Assembly: GCA_025560025.1 (NCBI GenBank)
Contig: CP048485.1
Span: forward strand, 2,170,001 to 2,234,000
From: Agrobacterium tumefaciens
GTDB lineage: Bacteria > Pseudomonadota > Alphaproteobacteria > Rhizobiales > Rhizobiaceae
Direction of reading: 5' to 3'
Length of the DNA: 64,000 bases
Below, piece after piece: positions 9,983 to 19,439 of the stretch. The position numbers and the translations under genes are program-made. Positions within the stretch are counted from its first letter, which is position 1. Every line of letters begins with the position of its first letter. The notes beneath the pieces were generated by a model. The model made no database searches. It was not told the origin of the DNA and worked only from the letters and a program-made list of their open reading frames with translations.

Positions 9983-11070
9983 TCCGCAGCCTCCAGTGCA
10001 GCCTGAACATGCGCGCGGCTCTTCATCAGCGGCTGCACATATTTGCCGAATTTCTCGACGCCTTCGAGGAAGTCGTCGAAGGTCAGCATCACACCGCCCG
10101 TTCCCGGCACTTCACTCATCTCGTCCAGCATGGCCGCCACTTCCTCATAAGAACCGATCAGCGTTCCCATGTTGATGTTGACCGCCGAGACGGGATTGGA
10201 CATGTGCCGCACATTGGTGTCGGAGCCGGATTTGGTGTCGACGGCGCTCTGCAGGCCGAGCCACTTGATCGCGTCCTCATCCGCACCCGCCTTGTAATGC
10301 TCCCACTTCGCCCAGGCGTCTTCGGATTTTTCCTCGGCAAGCACCATCGTCAGCACGACGGATTTAACCTCGCGGCCGGTCTTCTCCGTTGCCGCCAGCA
10401 GCCGCTCATTGGTGGGGGCGAAAGCTTTCGGCGTATTGACGCCGACACCGAAGCAGAAGCTGTAATCGGCGAACTTGGCCGAAAACGCCATGCCGGAATT
10501 GGAAGAGCCGGCGCAGATGAGTTTGACGTCGCCCTGCGGCACCGGCTTCATGCGGCAATCGTCCATCTGGAAGAACTTGCCCTTGTAGTCCGACTGGCCC
10601 TCCGTCAGCAGCTCTTTCAAGATGGAGGTATATTCGCCGAGATATTCGTAGCGGTCGCCGAAATAGTCGTCGCCCGGCCAAAGCCCCATCTGGCTATATT
10701 CCGGCCGCTGCCAGCCGGTAATCAGGTTGATGCCGAAACGGCCGCCGGAAATGGAATCGATGGTTGTCGCCATGCGCGCGACAATGGCCGGTGGCATGAC
10801 CAGCGTTGCGGCCGTGCCGAACAGCTTGATCTTGGAGGTGACGGCGGCAAGGCCCGCCATCAGCGTGAAGGATTCCAGATTATAATCCCAGAACTCGGTC
10901 TTGCCGCCAAAACCGCGCAGCTTGATCATCGACAGCGCGAAGTCGAAACCATATTGCTCCGCCTTGAGCGTGATCGCCTTGTTCAGGTCGAAGCTCGGTT
11001 TGTATTGCGGCGCGTTTTCGGAAAGAAGCCACCCATTGTTCCCGATCGGGATAAAAACACCAACTTCCAT
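9979..11070 (-). CDS. rutA: Pyrimidine monooxygenase RutA
   Basis: Class C flavin monooxygenase (luciferase-like TIM barrel) that opens the uracil or thymine ring using FMNH2 from RutF. The 363-residue protein matches the family from the first residues ([22 protein letters not shown]) and carries [12 protein letters not shown] and [10 protein letters not shown]. It is the first gene of the operon. The ATG at 11070 follows AAAGGGAA eight bases upstream. Its promoter region holds the inverted repeats described at 11152-11221. Confidence 0.96.
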   Translation of the reverse strand: MEVGVFIPIGNNGWLLSENAPQYKPSFDLNKAITLKAEQYGFDFALSMIKLRGFGGKTEFWDYNLESFTLMAGLAAVTSKIKLFGTAATLVMPPAIVARMATTIDSISGGRFGINLITGWQRPEYSQMGLWPGDDYFGDRYEYLGEYTSILKELLTEGQSDYKGKFFQMDDCRMKPVPQGDVKLICAGSSNSGMAFSAKFADYSFCFGVGVNTPKAFAPTNERLLAATEKTGREVKSVVLTMVLAEEKSEDAWAKWEHYKAGADEDAIKWLGLQSAVDTKSGSDTNVRHMSNPVSAVNINMGTLIGSYEEVAAMLDEMSEVPGTGGVMLTFDDFLEGVEKFGKYVQPLMKSRAHVQAALEAAE

Positions 11071-11151
11071 TTTACTGTTCCCTTTTTAGCGTCAGGTGTC
11101 TCCTGACTTGACAAAAGAGTAGCAGGTTCTGTGCCAGACCAAATAAAATAA

Positions 11152-11221
11152 TTTTATCAAATGGATAAAATTTTGAGGCGCATCAAGCCTTGACCAAAAG
11201 ATAAAATTTTTATCATTTGGT
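11152..11221. promoter_or_regulatory. Operator cluster in the rutA promoter region
   Basis: Two inverted repeats built from the same half-site. The first is TTTTATC-N5-GATAAAA (11152-11170, perfect). The second is GATAAAA-T-TTTTATC (11200-11214), nested in a longer dyad ACCAAAAGATAAAA / TTTTATCATTTGGT (11193-11206 and 11208-11221) that pairs at 13 of 14 positions. A TTGACCA at 11190-11196 resembles half of the E. coli RutR site. The repeats lie 80-150 bases upstream of the rutA start codon. Confidence 0.6.
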
Positions 11222-11328
11222 AAAAATATTTGCCTGTTTATTCAGCAAATACCGAACACAATCTGCGGGAAATGGGAGACCCTCTAAACGGTCGCAGAGC
11301 GTGGCACGGCATCCGAAATGCTCACCTC

Positions 11329-11441
11329 CGTCACCCCGGACTTGATCCGGCATCCAGCCACGGCGCGTCTGCGCCGTGAGAGGAGTCTTTCGCGATCAAG
11401 GACTTGATCGCACTGGACCCCGGATCAAGTCCGGGGTGACG
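11329..11441. repeat. Multi-hairpin palindromic element
   Basis: Outer arms of 22 perfect bases (11329-11350 and 11420-11441) enclose two further hairpins: CACGGCGC/GCGCCGTG (11359-11366, 11371-11378) and CGATCAAG/CTTGATCG (11393-11400, 11403-11410). A folded strand would look like a three-stem cruciform. The arms are related in pattern but not identical to the repeats at 6753 and 22423. It lies in the 460-base gap between rutA and the heme oxygenase gene. Confidence 0.85.
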
Positions 11442-11532
11442 CCGCAAGGATTTTACGACTCAATCGAACACACCCGCGCAACGGGGCACGTCTGCGCGAT
11501 GAGGACAACAATCGCAAAGCTATGCCAAAACC

Positions 11533-12144
11533 TCAGACGAGGCGCTGCTGCGCATAAGCATGCACAGCCCGGAAGGCAGCCTCGGCGCCCGCGACAACCC
11601 GCTCTTCCTCTTCAACCGTCAGCGAAATTTCATCGAGCGCGGCGGTGAAGGTGCGCCAGTGCAGGCCGCGTCCTTCCGGAGCGCCGGCCAGATGGCGCGC
11701 GCCGAATTCTTCGCCAAGCCCAAGCTTCGCCGCATCCTTCAGCAGGAAAGCAGCGCCCAGATTGGAGCCTTCGACCACATAAAGCCAGCCCATGGCCTCG
11801 GGCAGATCGAACGGCGTTTCACCGGTGAAGCGCGGTTCGGCCGTTTCGGGAATGGCAAGACCGAGATCGGCGAGGTCCTGCTCGATCATGGAGAGGCGGC
11901 GGCGGCCCTTGAGATCGGGAAGCAGGCCGTCAAGCGTCGCATTGGAGAAGAAGACATCGAGGTCACGATGGAAAAGATACTGCGTTTCCACGAATTTGCC
12001 GAAGTTCTCCCGGCTCTCGAACGGCTTGGACGCCATGATAAAGGCATCGAGACCGCCATGGGCGCCGCGCGTTGCCGCCTTGAGGCGCTTGACACGGCTC
12101 TGCTCGATCTCTGCTACAGGCGCTGACGGCTCCGCAATGGTCAT
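11533..12144 (-). CDS. Biliverdin-producing heme oxygenase
   Basis: Cytoplasmic enzyme of the bacterial heme oxygenase family, which opens heme to biliverdin, CO and Fe2+. The 203-residue protein has a proximal-His candidate H29 in RGAHGGLD and the distal-helix pattern GWLYVVEGSNLGAAF (about residues 108-122), whose Gly-rich stretch packs on the heme. The start at 12144 (MTIAEPS) is chosen over an in-frame ATG 21 codons upstream because AAAGGGA lies eight bases before it. No heme-uptake gene or bacteriophytochrome gene is next to it, so a role in iron recovery or in bilin supply cannot be told apart here. Confidence 0.88.
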   Translation of the reverse strand: MTIAEPSAPVAEIEQSRVKRLKAATRGAHGGLDAFIMASKPFESRENFGKFVETQYLFHRDLDVFFSNATLDGLLPDLKGRRRLSMIEQDLADLGLAIPETAEPRFTGETPFDLPEAMGWLYVVEGSNLGAAFLLKDAAKLGLGEEFGARHLAGAPEGRGLHWRTFTAALDEISLTVEEEERVVAGAEAAFRAVHAYAQQRLV

Positions 12145-12453
12145 GATGATAGTCCCTTTATCCCTATATTCAGACTGCCTGATAAAAATCTTTACTCCAA
12201 CAGTCAAATTTTATTTTCGCATTTATCCGCTTGCCTCCGCAAAGAGGATAGACCAACCGACCGTCTGATAGAACAGCACCCACTTCGACCGATGGCGCGG
12301 TTCCATCCCCAACCTCGCAGGCTTGCTCCTCAACCGGATTTCAAGGCGAGTTCCGTCATCGCCACCCCTCGATCAATCAAACTGCAATCACCTCTTTACA
12401 ACTAACATGTCAGTGCGCTATCAATTCGCGGTCACCTTGGAGGAGCATCTTAA
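12145..12453. promoter_or_regulatory. Divergent promoter region, heme oxygenase / DapA-like gene
   Basis: A 309-base gap between divergent genes. The heme oxygenase side is AT-rich (12150-12230) and has one GATAAAA like those upstream of rutA. On the other side, ACTAACATGTCAGT (12401-12414) is a 14-base dyad with one mismatched pair, about 40 bases before the DapA-like start. It is a candidate operator for the GntR regulator encoded at 13360. No gene is visible in the gap. Confidence 0.4.
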
Positions 12454-13338
12454 TTGACCCAGAAATTCGGCCTTTCGGCAGCCTTGACAACCCCTTTCAA
12501 AACGGACGGAACGGTCGATATCGACGCCATGATCGCCCATGCTCGCCGCTGCCTTGAAAATGGCTGCGACAGCGTAACGCTCTTCGGTACCACGGGCGAA
12601 GGTTGCTCGGTCGGCAGCCGTGAACGGCAGGACATTCTCTCCCGCTTCATCGCGGCAGGCATTGCGCCCTCCCGTCTGGTCACCGGCGTTCTGGTGGATT
12701 CCATCGAGGACGCGGCCGAGCAATCGGCCGAAGCCCTGAAGGCAGGCGCCCGCAATATTCTTCTCGCCCCGCCCTCCTATTTCAAGAATGTCAGCGATGA
12801 CGGCCTGTTTGCATGGTTCTCGGCGGTCTTCGAAAAGATCGGCAAGGGCGCGCGCGATATTCTCGTCTACAACATCCCCTCCGTGACCATGGTGACACTG
12901 TCGGTCGAGCTGGTGGGACGGCTGAAAAAGGCATTCCCCGGCATCGTCACCGGCGTGAAGGACTCCTCCGGCAACTGGAGCCATACCGAGCGTCTGCTGA
13001 AGGACCATGGCGATCTCGCCATCCTGATTGGCGATGAACGCGATCTGGCAAGGGGCGTCCGCCTCGGCGGCCAGGGCGCCATTTCCGGCGTCGCCAATTT
13101 CCTGACGCAGGAAGTCCGCGCCATGGCCGTCGACGGCAAGGACGACAAGCGCATCGTCGATCTTGTTGTGGAACTTCTGAAATTCCCGGTTACGCCCGCC
13201 GTCAAGGTGCTGGTATCACACACGACAGGCGAAAATATCTGGGCGGACGTGCGCGCGCCGCTCGTCGCCATTTCACCGGAGGACCGGCGGCAGATCGAAG
13301 GCGCTTTCGATGCGCTGTTTCGCAAACAGGCCGCCTGA
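12454..13338 (+). CDS. DapA-family aldolase/lyase, substrate unknown
   Basis: Class I (Schiff-base) lyase of the dihydrodipicolinate synthase/N-acetylneuraminate lyase family, 294 residues. The TTGEG motif, the Tyr of LVYNIPS and the Schiff-base Lys in TGVKDSSG are present. The segment after the Tyr reads NIPSVT, where true dihydrodipicolinate synthases have NVPGRT; the missing Arg argues against a lysine-biosynthetic role. A sugar-acid or related aldolase fits the sugar transporter and kinase in the same cluster. The start is TTG with GGAGGAG eight bases upstream. The GntR gene follows 21 bases later. Confidence 0.82.
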   Translation: MTQKFGLSAALTTPFKTDGTVDIDAMIAHARRCLENGCDSVTLFGTTGEGCSVGSRERQDILSRFIAAGIAPSRLVTGVLVDSIEDAAEQSAEALKAGARNILLAPPSYFKNVSDDGLFAWFSAVFEKIGKGARDILVYNIPSVTMVTLSVELVGRLKKAFPGIVTGVKDSSGNWSHTERLLKDHGDLAILIGDERDLARGVRLGGQGAISGVANFLTQEVRAMAVDGKDDKRIVDLVVELLKFPVTPAVKVLVSHTTGENIWADVRAPLVAISPEDRRQIEGAFDALFRKQAA

Positions 13339-13359
13339 ACAGACCTTGAAAGGTTGAGC

Positions 13360-14016
13360 ATGGAAGATACCGGCGAACAGACATTGCGGGAACGGGCGTA
13401 TGAAAGCTTTACGCATCACCTTCTCTCGCGCGACGTTCGCCCGGGGCAATTCATCTCGCAGCGCCGCCTCGTGGAATTGACGGGTCTGCCGCTCGGCGCG
13501 ATCCGGGAGGCAATTCCACGGCTGGAGGCGGAGGGCCTGATCAAGACCGTGCCGCAGCGAGGGTTGCAGGTCGCCCATATCGACCTCAACCTCATCCGTG
13601 AGGCATTCCAGTTCCGTATCTTTCTCGAAAAGGAGGCCGTGGCGCTCTTTACCCGTTCGGCCTCCGACGAGACCATCGCGAAGCTCCTGAAACAGCATCG
13701 CGATATTGCCGAAGCGGCTGAAAACGGTGGGGAATCGCCGGAACTGGACCAGCATGCGCAACAGGTGGACTGGGGCATGCACGATGCCTTCATCGATGCG
13801 CTCGGCAATTCGATCATCTCGAACGCCTATCGGGTCAATTCCATCAAGATGCGCCTCATCAATCAGGAGCGCTTCCGCATTGCCGGCCATGTGAAATCGG
13901 TGATGAAGGAACATCTCGCCATTCTCGAAGCCATCGAGAGGCGATCCGTCGAAGACGCCGTGGAGCGGCTGACCGCCCATATCCGCAACGCAAGGGACAG
14001 GGCGCTGGCGGTTTAG
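13360..14016 (+). CDS. GntR-family transcriptional regulator (FadR/FCD type)
   Basis: DNA-binding regulator of 218 residues. It has an N-terminal winged helix (about 10-75, with LPLGAIREAIPRLEAEGLI as helix-turn-helix region) and a C-terminal all-helical FCD ligand domain containing the metal-binding-type His residues (QVDWGMHDAFID, HLAILEAIE, LTAHIRNA). It lies between the DapA-like gene and the ABC transporter genes, so it probably controls this cluster in response to the transported compound or its breakdown product. The ATG at 13360 is preferred to a TTG six bases upstream because AAAGG is then correctly spaced. Confidence 0.88.
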   Translation: MEDTGEQTLRERAYESFTHHLLSRDVRPGQFISQRRLVELTGLPLGAIREAIPRLEAEGLIKTVPQRGLQVAHIDLNLIREAFQFRIFLEKEAVALFTRSASDETIAKLLKQHRDIAEAAENGGESPELDQHAQQVDWGMHDAFIDALGNSIISNAYRVNSIKMRLINQERFRIAGHVKSVMKEHLAILEAIERRSVEDAVERLTAHIRNARDRALAV

Positions 14017-14121
14017 GGCAATTCCGGCAGGGACTGAAGAGGGTTCTGCGCCGGGATTGCAGGAAAATAAGCAACAAGCCGGGGTGAGGAGAATTTCCGG
14101 CTAATCTGGAGGAGAACTGAC

Positions 14122-15453
14122 ATGACGCATTCATTGCTCAACCCCACGCGTCGCGCCTTTCTGGCAGGCACGGCGGCGCTTGGCGGCGGCGCGATGCTCG
14201 GCATTCGCCCGGCATCGGCAGCGGTGAACTGGAAAAAACACGCCGGCACCACGCTTGAAGTCAACCTCGTCAAAAGCCCGCGCAGCGAAACGCTGATCAA
14301 ATATCTCGGCGAATTCGAAGAACTGACCGGCATCAAGGTCAATGCCGAAGCAACCCCCGAACAGCAGCAACGCCAGAAAGTCGTCATCGAGCTTTCCTCC
14401 GGCAAGCCGAGCTTCGACGTTGTGCATCTGAGCTATCACGTCCAGAAGCGTCAGTTCGAAAAGGGCAAGTGGCTGGCCGATATCAGCGGCTTCCTCAAGG
14501 ACCCGTCGCTGACCGATCCGTCGCTCGTCGAAAAGGATTTCGCCGAAGCCGGCATGTTGTTTGCCAAGGATAGCGACGGCGTGCTGCGCTCGCTGCCCTT
14601 CTCGGTGGACTACTGGATCGTCTACTGGAACAAGGAACTCTTCGAAGCCAAGGGCCTGAAATACCCTGAGACCTTCGAGGAACTGGTGACCGCTGCGGAA
14701 AAGATCACCGATCCTTCCACCAACACCTATGGTTTCGTCGCCCGTGGCCTGAAGAACGCCAATACTCCAGTCTGGACCTCGCTGATGCTGGGTTACGGCG
14801 CAAAGCCGATCGGTGCTGACGGAAAAATCGACACCGAATCCAAGGAAGCGGTGGAAGCGGCAGCGCTTTACCAGCGCCTGATGACCAAAGCCGCCCCTCC
14901 CGGCGTCTCCGGCTTCAACTGGGCGGAAGCGCAATCGGCCTTCCTGCAGGGCAAGATCGGCATGTGGTTCGATGGCGTCGGTTTTGCACCGCCAATCGAG
15001 AACCCGGAAAAATCCCGCGTCGTCGGTAAGGTCGGTTACGGCGTCATGCCGAAAGGCCCGGCAGTTCAGGCCGCCGGCACCTTTGGCGATGGTCTCGGCG
15101 TTGTCGAAGCCAGCAGCAAGAAGGAAGCTGCCTATCTCTTCTGCCAATGGGCGATTTCGCATGAAATGGGCGCGCGTCTCCTGCAGGCCGGTGCCGGCGT
15201 TCCGTTCCGCCAGTCCATCCTCGAAGACCAGAAGGTGCGTGAAGGCGTGAAGATGCCGGCTGCGTGGCTGGATGCGGTCGTTGGTTCCGGCAAGGTCTCG
15301 CAGCTTGCGCTGCCCGTCATCATTCCGGTGACGGAGTTCCGCGACATCTACGGCGTCGGTCTCACCAACATGATCGGCGGCGCAGACCCGGCGGCCGAGC
15401 TGAAAAAGGCGACGGAACAGTTCGCACCCGTTCTGGCGCGTAGCGAGGGATAA
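14122..15453 (+). CDS. ABC sugar transporter, periplasmic binding protein
   Basis: Extracellular solute-binding protein family 1 (CUT1 type), 443 residues. The N-terminus NPTRRAFLAG followed by a hydrophobic stretch ending in ASA is a twin-arginine signal peptide, so export of the folded protein is likely. Typical CUT1 motifs are present: EFEELTGIKV, SFDVVHLSYH, LPFSVDYWIVYWNKELFEA. It is the first gene of a five-gene run (binding protein, two permeases, ATPase, kinase) and overlaps the next start by one base (TAATG). Confidence 0.9.
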   Translation: MTHSLLNPTRRAFLAGTAALGGGAMLGIRPASAAVNWKKHAGTTLEVNLVKSPRSETLIKYLGEFEELTGIKVNAEATPEQQQRQKVVIELSSGKPSFDVVHLSYHVQKRQFEKGKWLADISGFLKDPSLTDPSLVEKDFAEAGMLFAKDSDGVLRSLPFSVDYWIVYWNKELFEAKGLKYPETFEELVTAAEKITDPSTNTYGFVARGLKNANTPVWTSLMLGYGAKPIGADGKIDTESKEAVEAAALYQRLMTKAAPPGVSGFNWAEAQSAFLQGKIGMWFDGVGFAPPIENPEKSRVVGKVGYGVMPKGPAVQAAGTFGDGLGVVEASSKKEAAYLFCQWAISHEMGARLLQAGAGVPFRQSILEDQKVREGVKMPAAWLDAVVGSGKVSQLALPVIIPVTEFRDIYGVGLTNMIGGADPAAELKKATEQFAPVLARSEG

Positions 15454-16391
15454 TGGCCTCCGTGAGCATCGAAAACACCAAAACAGGCGTCAATCGTAAA
15501 GAAGGGAGCAGGCCGGCAAGGCTTGCTCCCAACTACTGGCCCTTTGTCATACCGGCACTTGTCGTCATTTCGGCGGTAATCGTTTTTCCGTGGGTGTTCA
15601 CCCTCTGGATGAGCGCACATCGCTGGACGCTCGGACAGGAGCAGAGCTTTATCGGTTTCGAGAACTACATCCGGCTCGCCAGTGACGGACGGTTCTGGGA
15701 ATCGCTCTGGCACACGCTCATCTATACCGTGCTGTCGGTCGTCGCCCCGCTGTTCCTCGGAACATTGGCGGCACTGGTTTTCGATGCGCAGTTTCCGCTG
15801 CGCGGTTTCCTGCGCGGCGTCTTCGTCATGCCGATGATGGCGACCCCGGTCGCCATCGCGCTCGTCTGGACCATGATGTTCCACCCGCAGCTTGGCGTCC
15901 TGAACTATCTGCTCTCCTTCGTCGGCATCGGCCCGCTGGAATGGATTTACAACCAGTCCACCGTCATCCCCTCGCTGGTGCTGGTGGAGACCTGGCAATG
16001 GACGCCGCTCGTCATGCTGATCGTGCTTGGTGGTCTCGCTGCCGTGCCGCGCGAGCCCTATGAGAGCGCCGAAATCGACGGCGCCAATGCCTGGCAGAAG
16101 TTCCGTTATCTCACCATGCCGATGATCGCCCCGTTCCTGATGATCGCCGTCATCATCCGCTCCATCGATGCCGTCAAAAGCTTCGACATCATCTATGCGA
16201 TGACTCAAGGCGGACCCGGCACGGCGTCGGAAACCATCAACATCTATCTCTACAACACGGCCTTTGCCTATTACGACATCGGTTACGGCTCGGCCATGGC
16301 CGTCGTCTTCTTCATCATTATCGTGGCGCTCTCCTTCGTGCTTCTGATGGTGCGCCAGCGCTCGCAATGGAACGAGATGGAGGATCGCTGA
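15453..16391 (+). CDS. ABC sugar transporter permease (MalF/UgpA type)
   Basis: Inner-membrane permease of 312 residues with about six TM helices. The coupling-loop EAA motif near the C-terminal side reads EPYESAEIDGANAWQKF. The polar N-terminal tail of about 25 residues is cytoplasmic. It starts inside the binding-protein stop (TAATG) and ends in the next start (TGATG), so the genes are coupled. Confidence 0.92.
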   Translation: MASVSIENTKTGVNRKEGSRPARLAPNYWPFVIPALVVISAVIVFPWVFTLWMSAHRWTLGQEQSFIGFENYIRLASDGRFWESLWHTLIYTVLSVVAPLFLGTLAALVFDAQFPLRGFLRGVFVMPMMATPVAIALVWTMMFHPQLGVLNYLLSFVGIGPLEWIYNQSTVIPSLVLVETWQWTPLVMLIVLGGLAAVPREPYESAEIDGANAWQKFRYLTMPMIAPFLMIAVIIRSIDAVKSFDIIYAMTQGGPGTASETINIYLYNTAFAYYDIGYGSAMAVVFFIIIVALSFVLLMVRQRSQWNEMEDR

Positions 16392-17227
16392 TGTCTGCCA
16401 AAATCCTGAAACGCAAGACGCTTGATCGCATCGGCCTTTTCTTCGTGGCGCTGGTGATGATCTCGCCGGTCATCCTGTTCTTCATGTGGATGATCTCGCT
16501 GTCGCTGAAATATGAAATCGACAACGGTGCCTATCCGCCGATCCTCATTCCCGAACGGTTCGCCTGGTCGAACTATGTGAAGGTGTTCGAGGAGAATAAT
16601 TTCTTCCTCTATTTCTGGAATTCGGTGCTCGTCACCGGTGCCGCCACCATTCTGGCGCTCGTCATCGGCGTACCCGCCGGTTACGGCATCGCCCGGCTGA
16701 AGGCGGAAAAATCCGCCGTCGTCATCATGATCGCCCGCATGACGCCCGGCCTCTCCTTCCTCATTCCGCTGTTCCTGCTGTTCCAATGGCTGAACCTCTT
16801 GGGCACACTCTGGCCGCAGATCATCATCCATCTGGTGGTGACGGTTCCGATCGTTGTCTGGATCATGATCGGTTATTTCGAGACCACACCGAAGGAGCTG
16901 GAAGAAGCGGCAAGCATCGACGGCGCATCCTCCTGGCAAGTGTTCCGGCTGGTGGCGCTGCCGATCGCCAAGCCCGGCATCGTCGTCTCCTTCATCCTCG
17001 CCGTCATCTTCTCGTGGAACAACTTCGTCTTCGGCATCGTCTTGGCCAGCCGTGAAACGCGCACCCTGCCGGTCGCGGTCTACAACATGCTGTCCTTTGA
17101 ACAGGTGAGCTGGGGACCGCTTGCCGCAGCCGCGCTGATCGTCACGCTGCCCGTGCTGCTGCTCACAATGTTCGCACAGAAACAGATCGTGGCGGGCCTG
17201 ACCGCCGGCGCCGTCAAGGGCGGCTGA
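16391..17227 (+). CDS. ABC sugar transporter permease (MalG/UgpE type)
   Basis: Second CUT1 permease, 278 residues, six predicted TM helices, with EAA motif KELEEAASIDGASSWQVF. The start MSAKILKRK at 16391 overlaps the previous stop by one base; an in-frame ATG eight codons upstream lies inside the previous gene and is not needed. It forms the membrane channel with the preceding permease. Confidence 0.92.
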   Translation: MSAKILKRKTLDRIGLFFVALVMISPVILFFMWMISLSLKYEIDNGAYPPILIPERFAWSNYVKVFEENNFFLYFWNSVLVTGAATILALVIGVPAGYGIARLKAEKSAVVIMIARMTPGLSFLIPLFLLFQWLNLLGTLWPQIIIHLVVTVPIVVWIMIGYFETTPKELEEAASIDGASSWQVFRLVALPIAKPGIVVSFILAVIFSWNNFVFGIVLASRETRTLPVAVYNMLSFEQVSWGPLAAAALIVTLPVLLLTMFAQKQIVAGLTAGAVKGG

Positions 17228-17257
17228 ACCAAACAAATTATAACGGGAACCTTTACA

Positions 17258-18316
<1,059 letters not shown>

Positions 18317-18337
18317 CAGGTGACAGGAGTGAACAGC

Positions 18338-19297
18338 ATGGCAGACAAACAGGGCGGCAAGCATGTGCTCTGCGTGGGTGCCGCCGTGCTGGACACCCTG
18401 TTTCGTGTGCATGACATGCCGAAGGGCGAAGGCAAGGTCCTGCCCTACGAGATGTTGCAGATCGCCGAAGGCATGGCGTCGAGCGCCGCCTATGCCGTGC
18501 ATCGCATGGGCGGCCGCGCCAGCCTCTGGGGCGCGGTGGGCGATGACGAAACCGGCACCCGCATCCTGCGCGATCTCGCCGAAAGCGGCATCGATGTTGC
18601 CGGCATGACCATCGCCGCCGGCGCGCGCTCGGCACTATCGACGATCATCATCGACGACCGCGGCGAGCGGCTGATCGTGCCTTTTTACGATCATCGCCTG
18701 CATGAGAAAAAACGCTCCTGTACGCCGGAAGATATTGCCCCCTTTGATGCCGTTCTGGTTGATGTGCGCTGGCCGGAACTGGCGCTCGATGTGCTGACGG
18801 TAGCACGCACTCTGGGCAAACCAGCCATTCTGGATGGCGACGTTGCACCCGTCGAAACACTTGAGAAGCTGGCCCCCGCAGCAACCCATATCGTCTTTTC
18901 CGAACCCGCCGCCGCCCGGCTGACGGGCGTCGAAACTGTAAAAGACATGCTACCAGTGCTACACGCCCGCTACCCGCAAACCTTCATCGCCGTCACCGCC
19001 GGTCCGCAAGGCTGCTGGTGGACGGAGGCCGGCGATCCGACAGTGCATTTCCAGACGACGATGCAGATTAAGGCTGTGGATACGCTGGCGGCGGGCGACA
19101 TCTTTCACGGCACCTTTGCGCTTGCGATGGCTGAGGGCATGCAAAGCCGTGCGGCCATCCAGCTCTCCTCCGTTGCCGCCGCGCTGAAATGCACCGTCTT
19201 CGGCGGCCGCATCGGCGCACCCTCGCGCGAAGAGACCGAGGAAGCCATGCGGCTATGGCTGGAGCGTGAAGGCGAAGCTACGCTGCGCGCCTCCTGA
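18338..19297 (+). CDS. PfkB-family sugar kinase, YihV-like
   Basis: Ribokinase-fold kinase of 319 residues. It resembles E. coli sulfofructose kinase YihV in segments I recall: ADVRW-like LVDVRWPE, ILDGDVAP, FSEPAAARLTG, and a C-terminal ALKCTVFGGRIGAP. The catalytic Asp lies in DTLAAGDIFHGTF; the first Gly of the usual GAGD anion hole is Ala here. It closes the sugar-transporter operon, so it probably phosphorylates the imported sugar. No YihS isomerase, LacD-type aldolase or sulfolactaldehyde enzyme is nearby, so sulfoquinovose use is unproven. The ATG at 18338 has GGAG eight bases upstream. Confidence 0.84.
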   Translation: MADKQGGKHVLCVGAAVLDTLFRVHDMPKGEGKVLPYEMLQIAEGMASSAAYAVHRMGGRASLWGAVGDDETGTRILRDLAESGIDVAGMTIAAGARSALSTIIIDDRGERLIVPFYDHRLHEKKRSCTPEDIAPFDAVLVDVRWPELALDVLTVARTLGKPAILDGDVAPVETLEKLAPAATHIVFSEPAAARLTGVETVKDMLPVLHARYPQTFIAVTAGPQGCWWTEAGDPTVHFQTTMQIKAVDTLAAGDIFHGTFALAMAEGMQSRAAIQLSSVAAALKCTVFGGRIGAPSREETEEAMRLWLEREGEATLRAS

Positions 19298-19439
19298 GCG
19301 CATCCATTGCCCGCATAAAACTATTCCATTTTTGCGATGCCGTTTCGCGGAGAACTAGGCTAACGTTCGGACAGGCAAAGCTTTTCGCAAGCCGCGCCCG
19401 CTCTAATTTCAGCCTGCATTCCGCAAAAGTGATCGCCCG

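Noticed and set aside
11376..11648. 90-codon frame in the rutA-heme oxygenase gap
   Set aside because: It begins inside the multi-hairpin repeat and runs into the antisense of the heme oxygenase gene.
12454..13338. True dihydrodipicolinate synthase for lysine synthesis
   Set aside because: The NVPGRT Arg is missing and the gene sits with a GntR regulator and sugar transporter; a catabolic lyase fits better.
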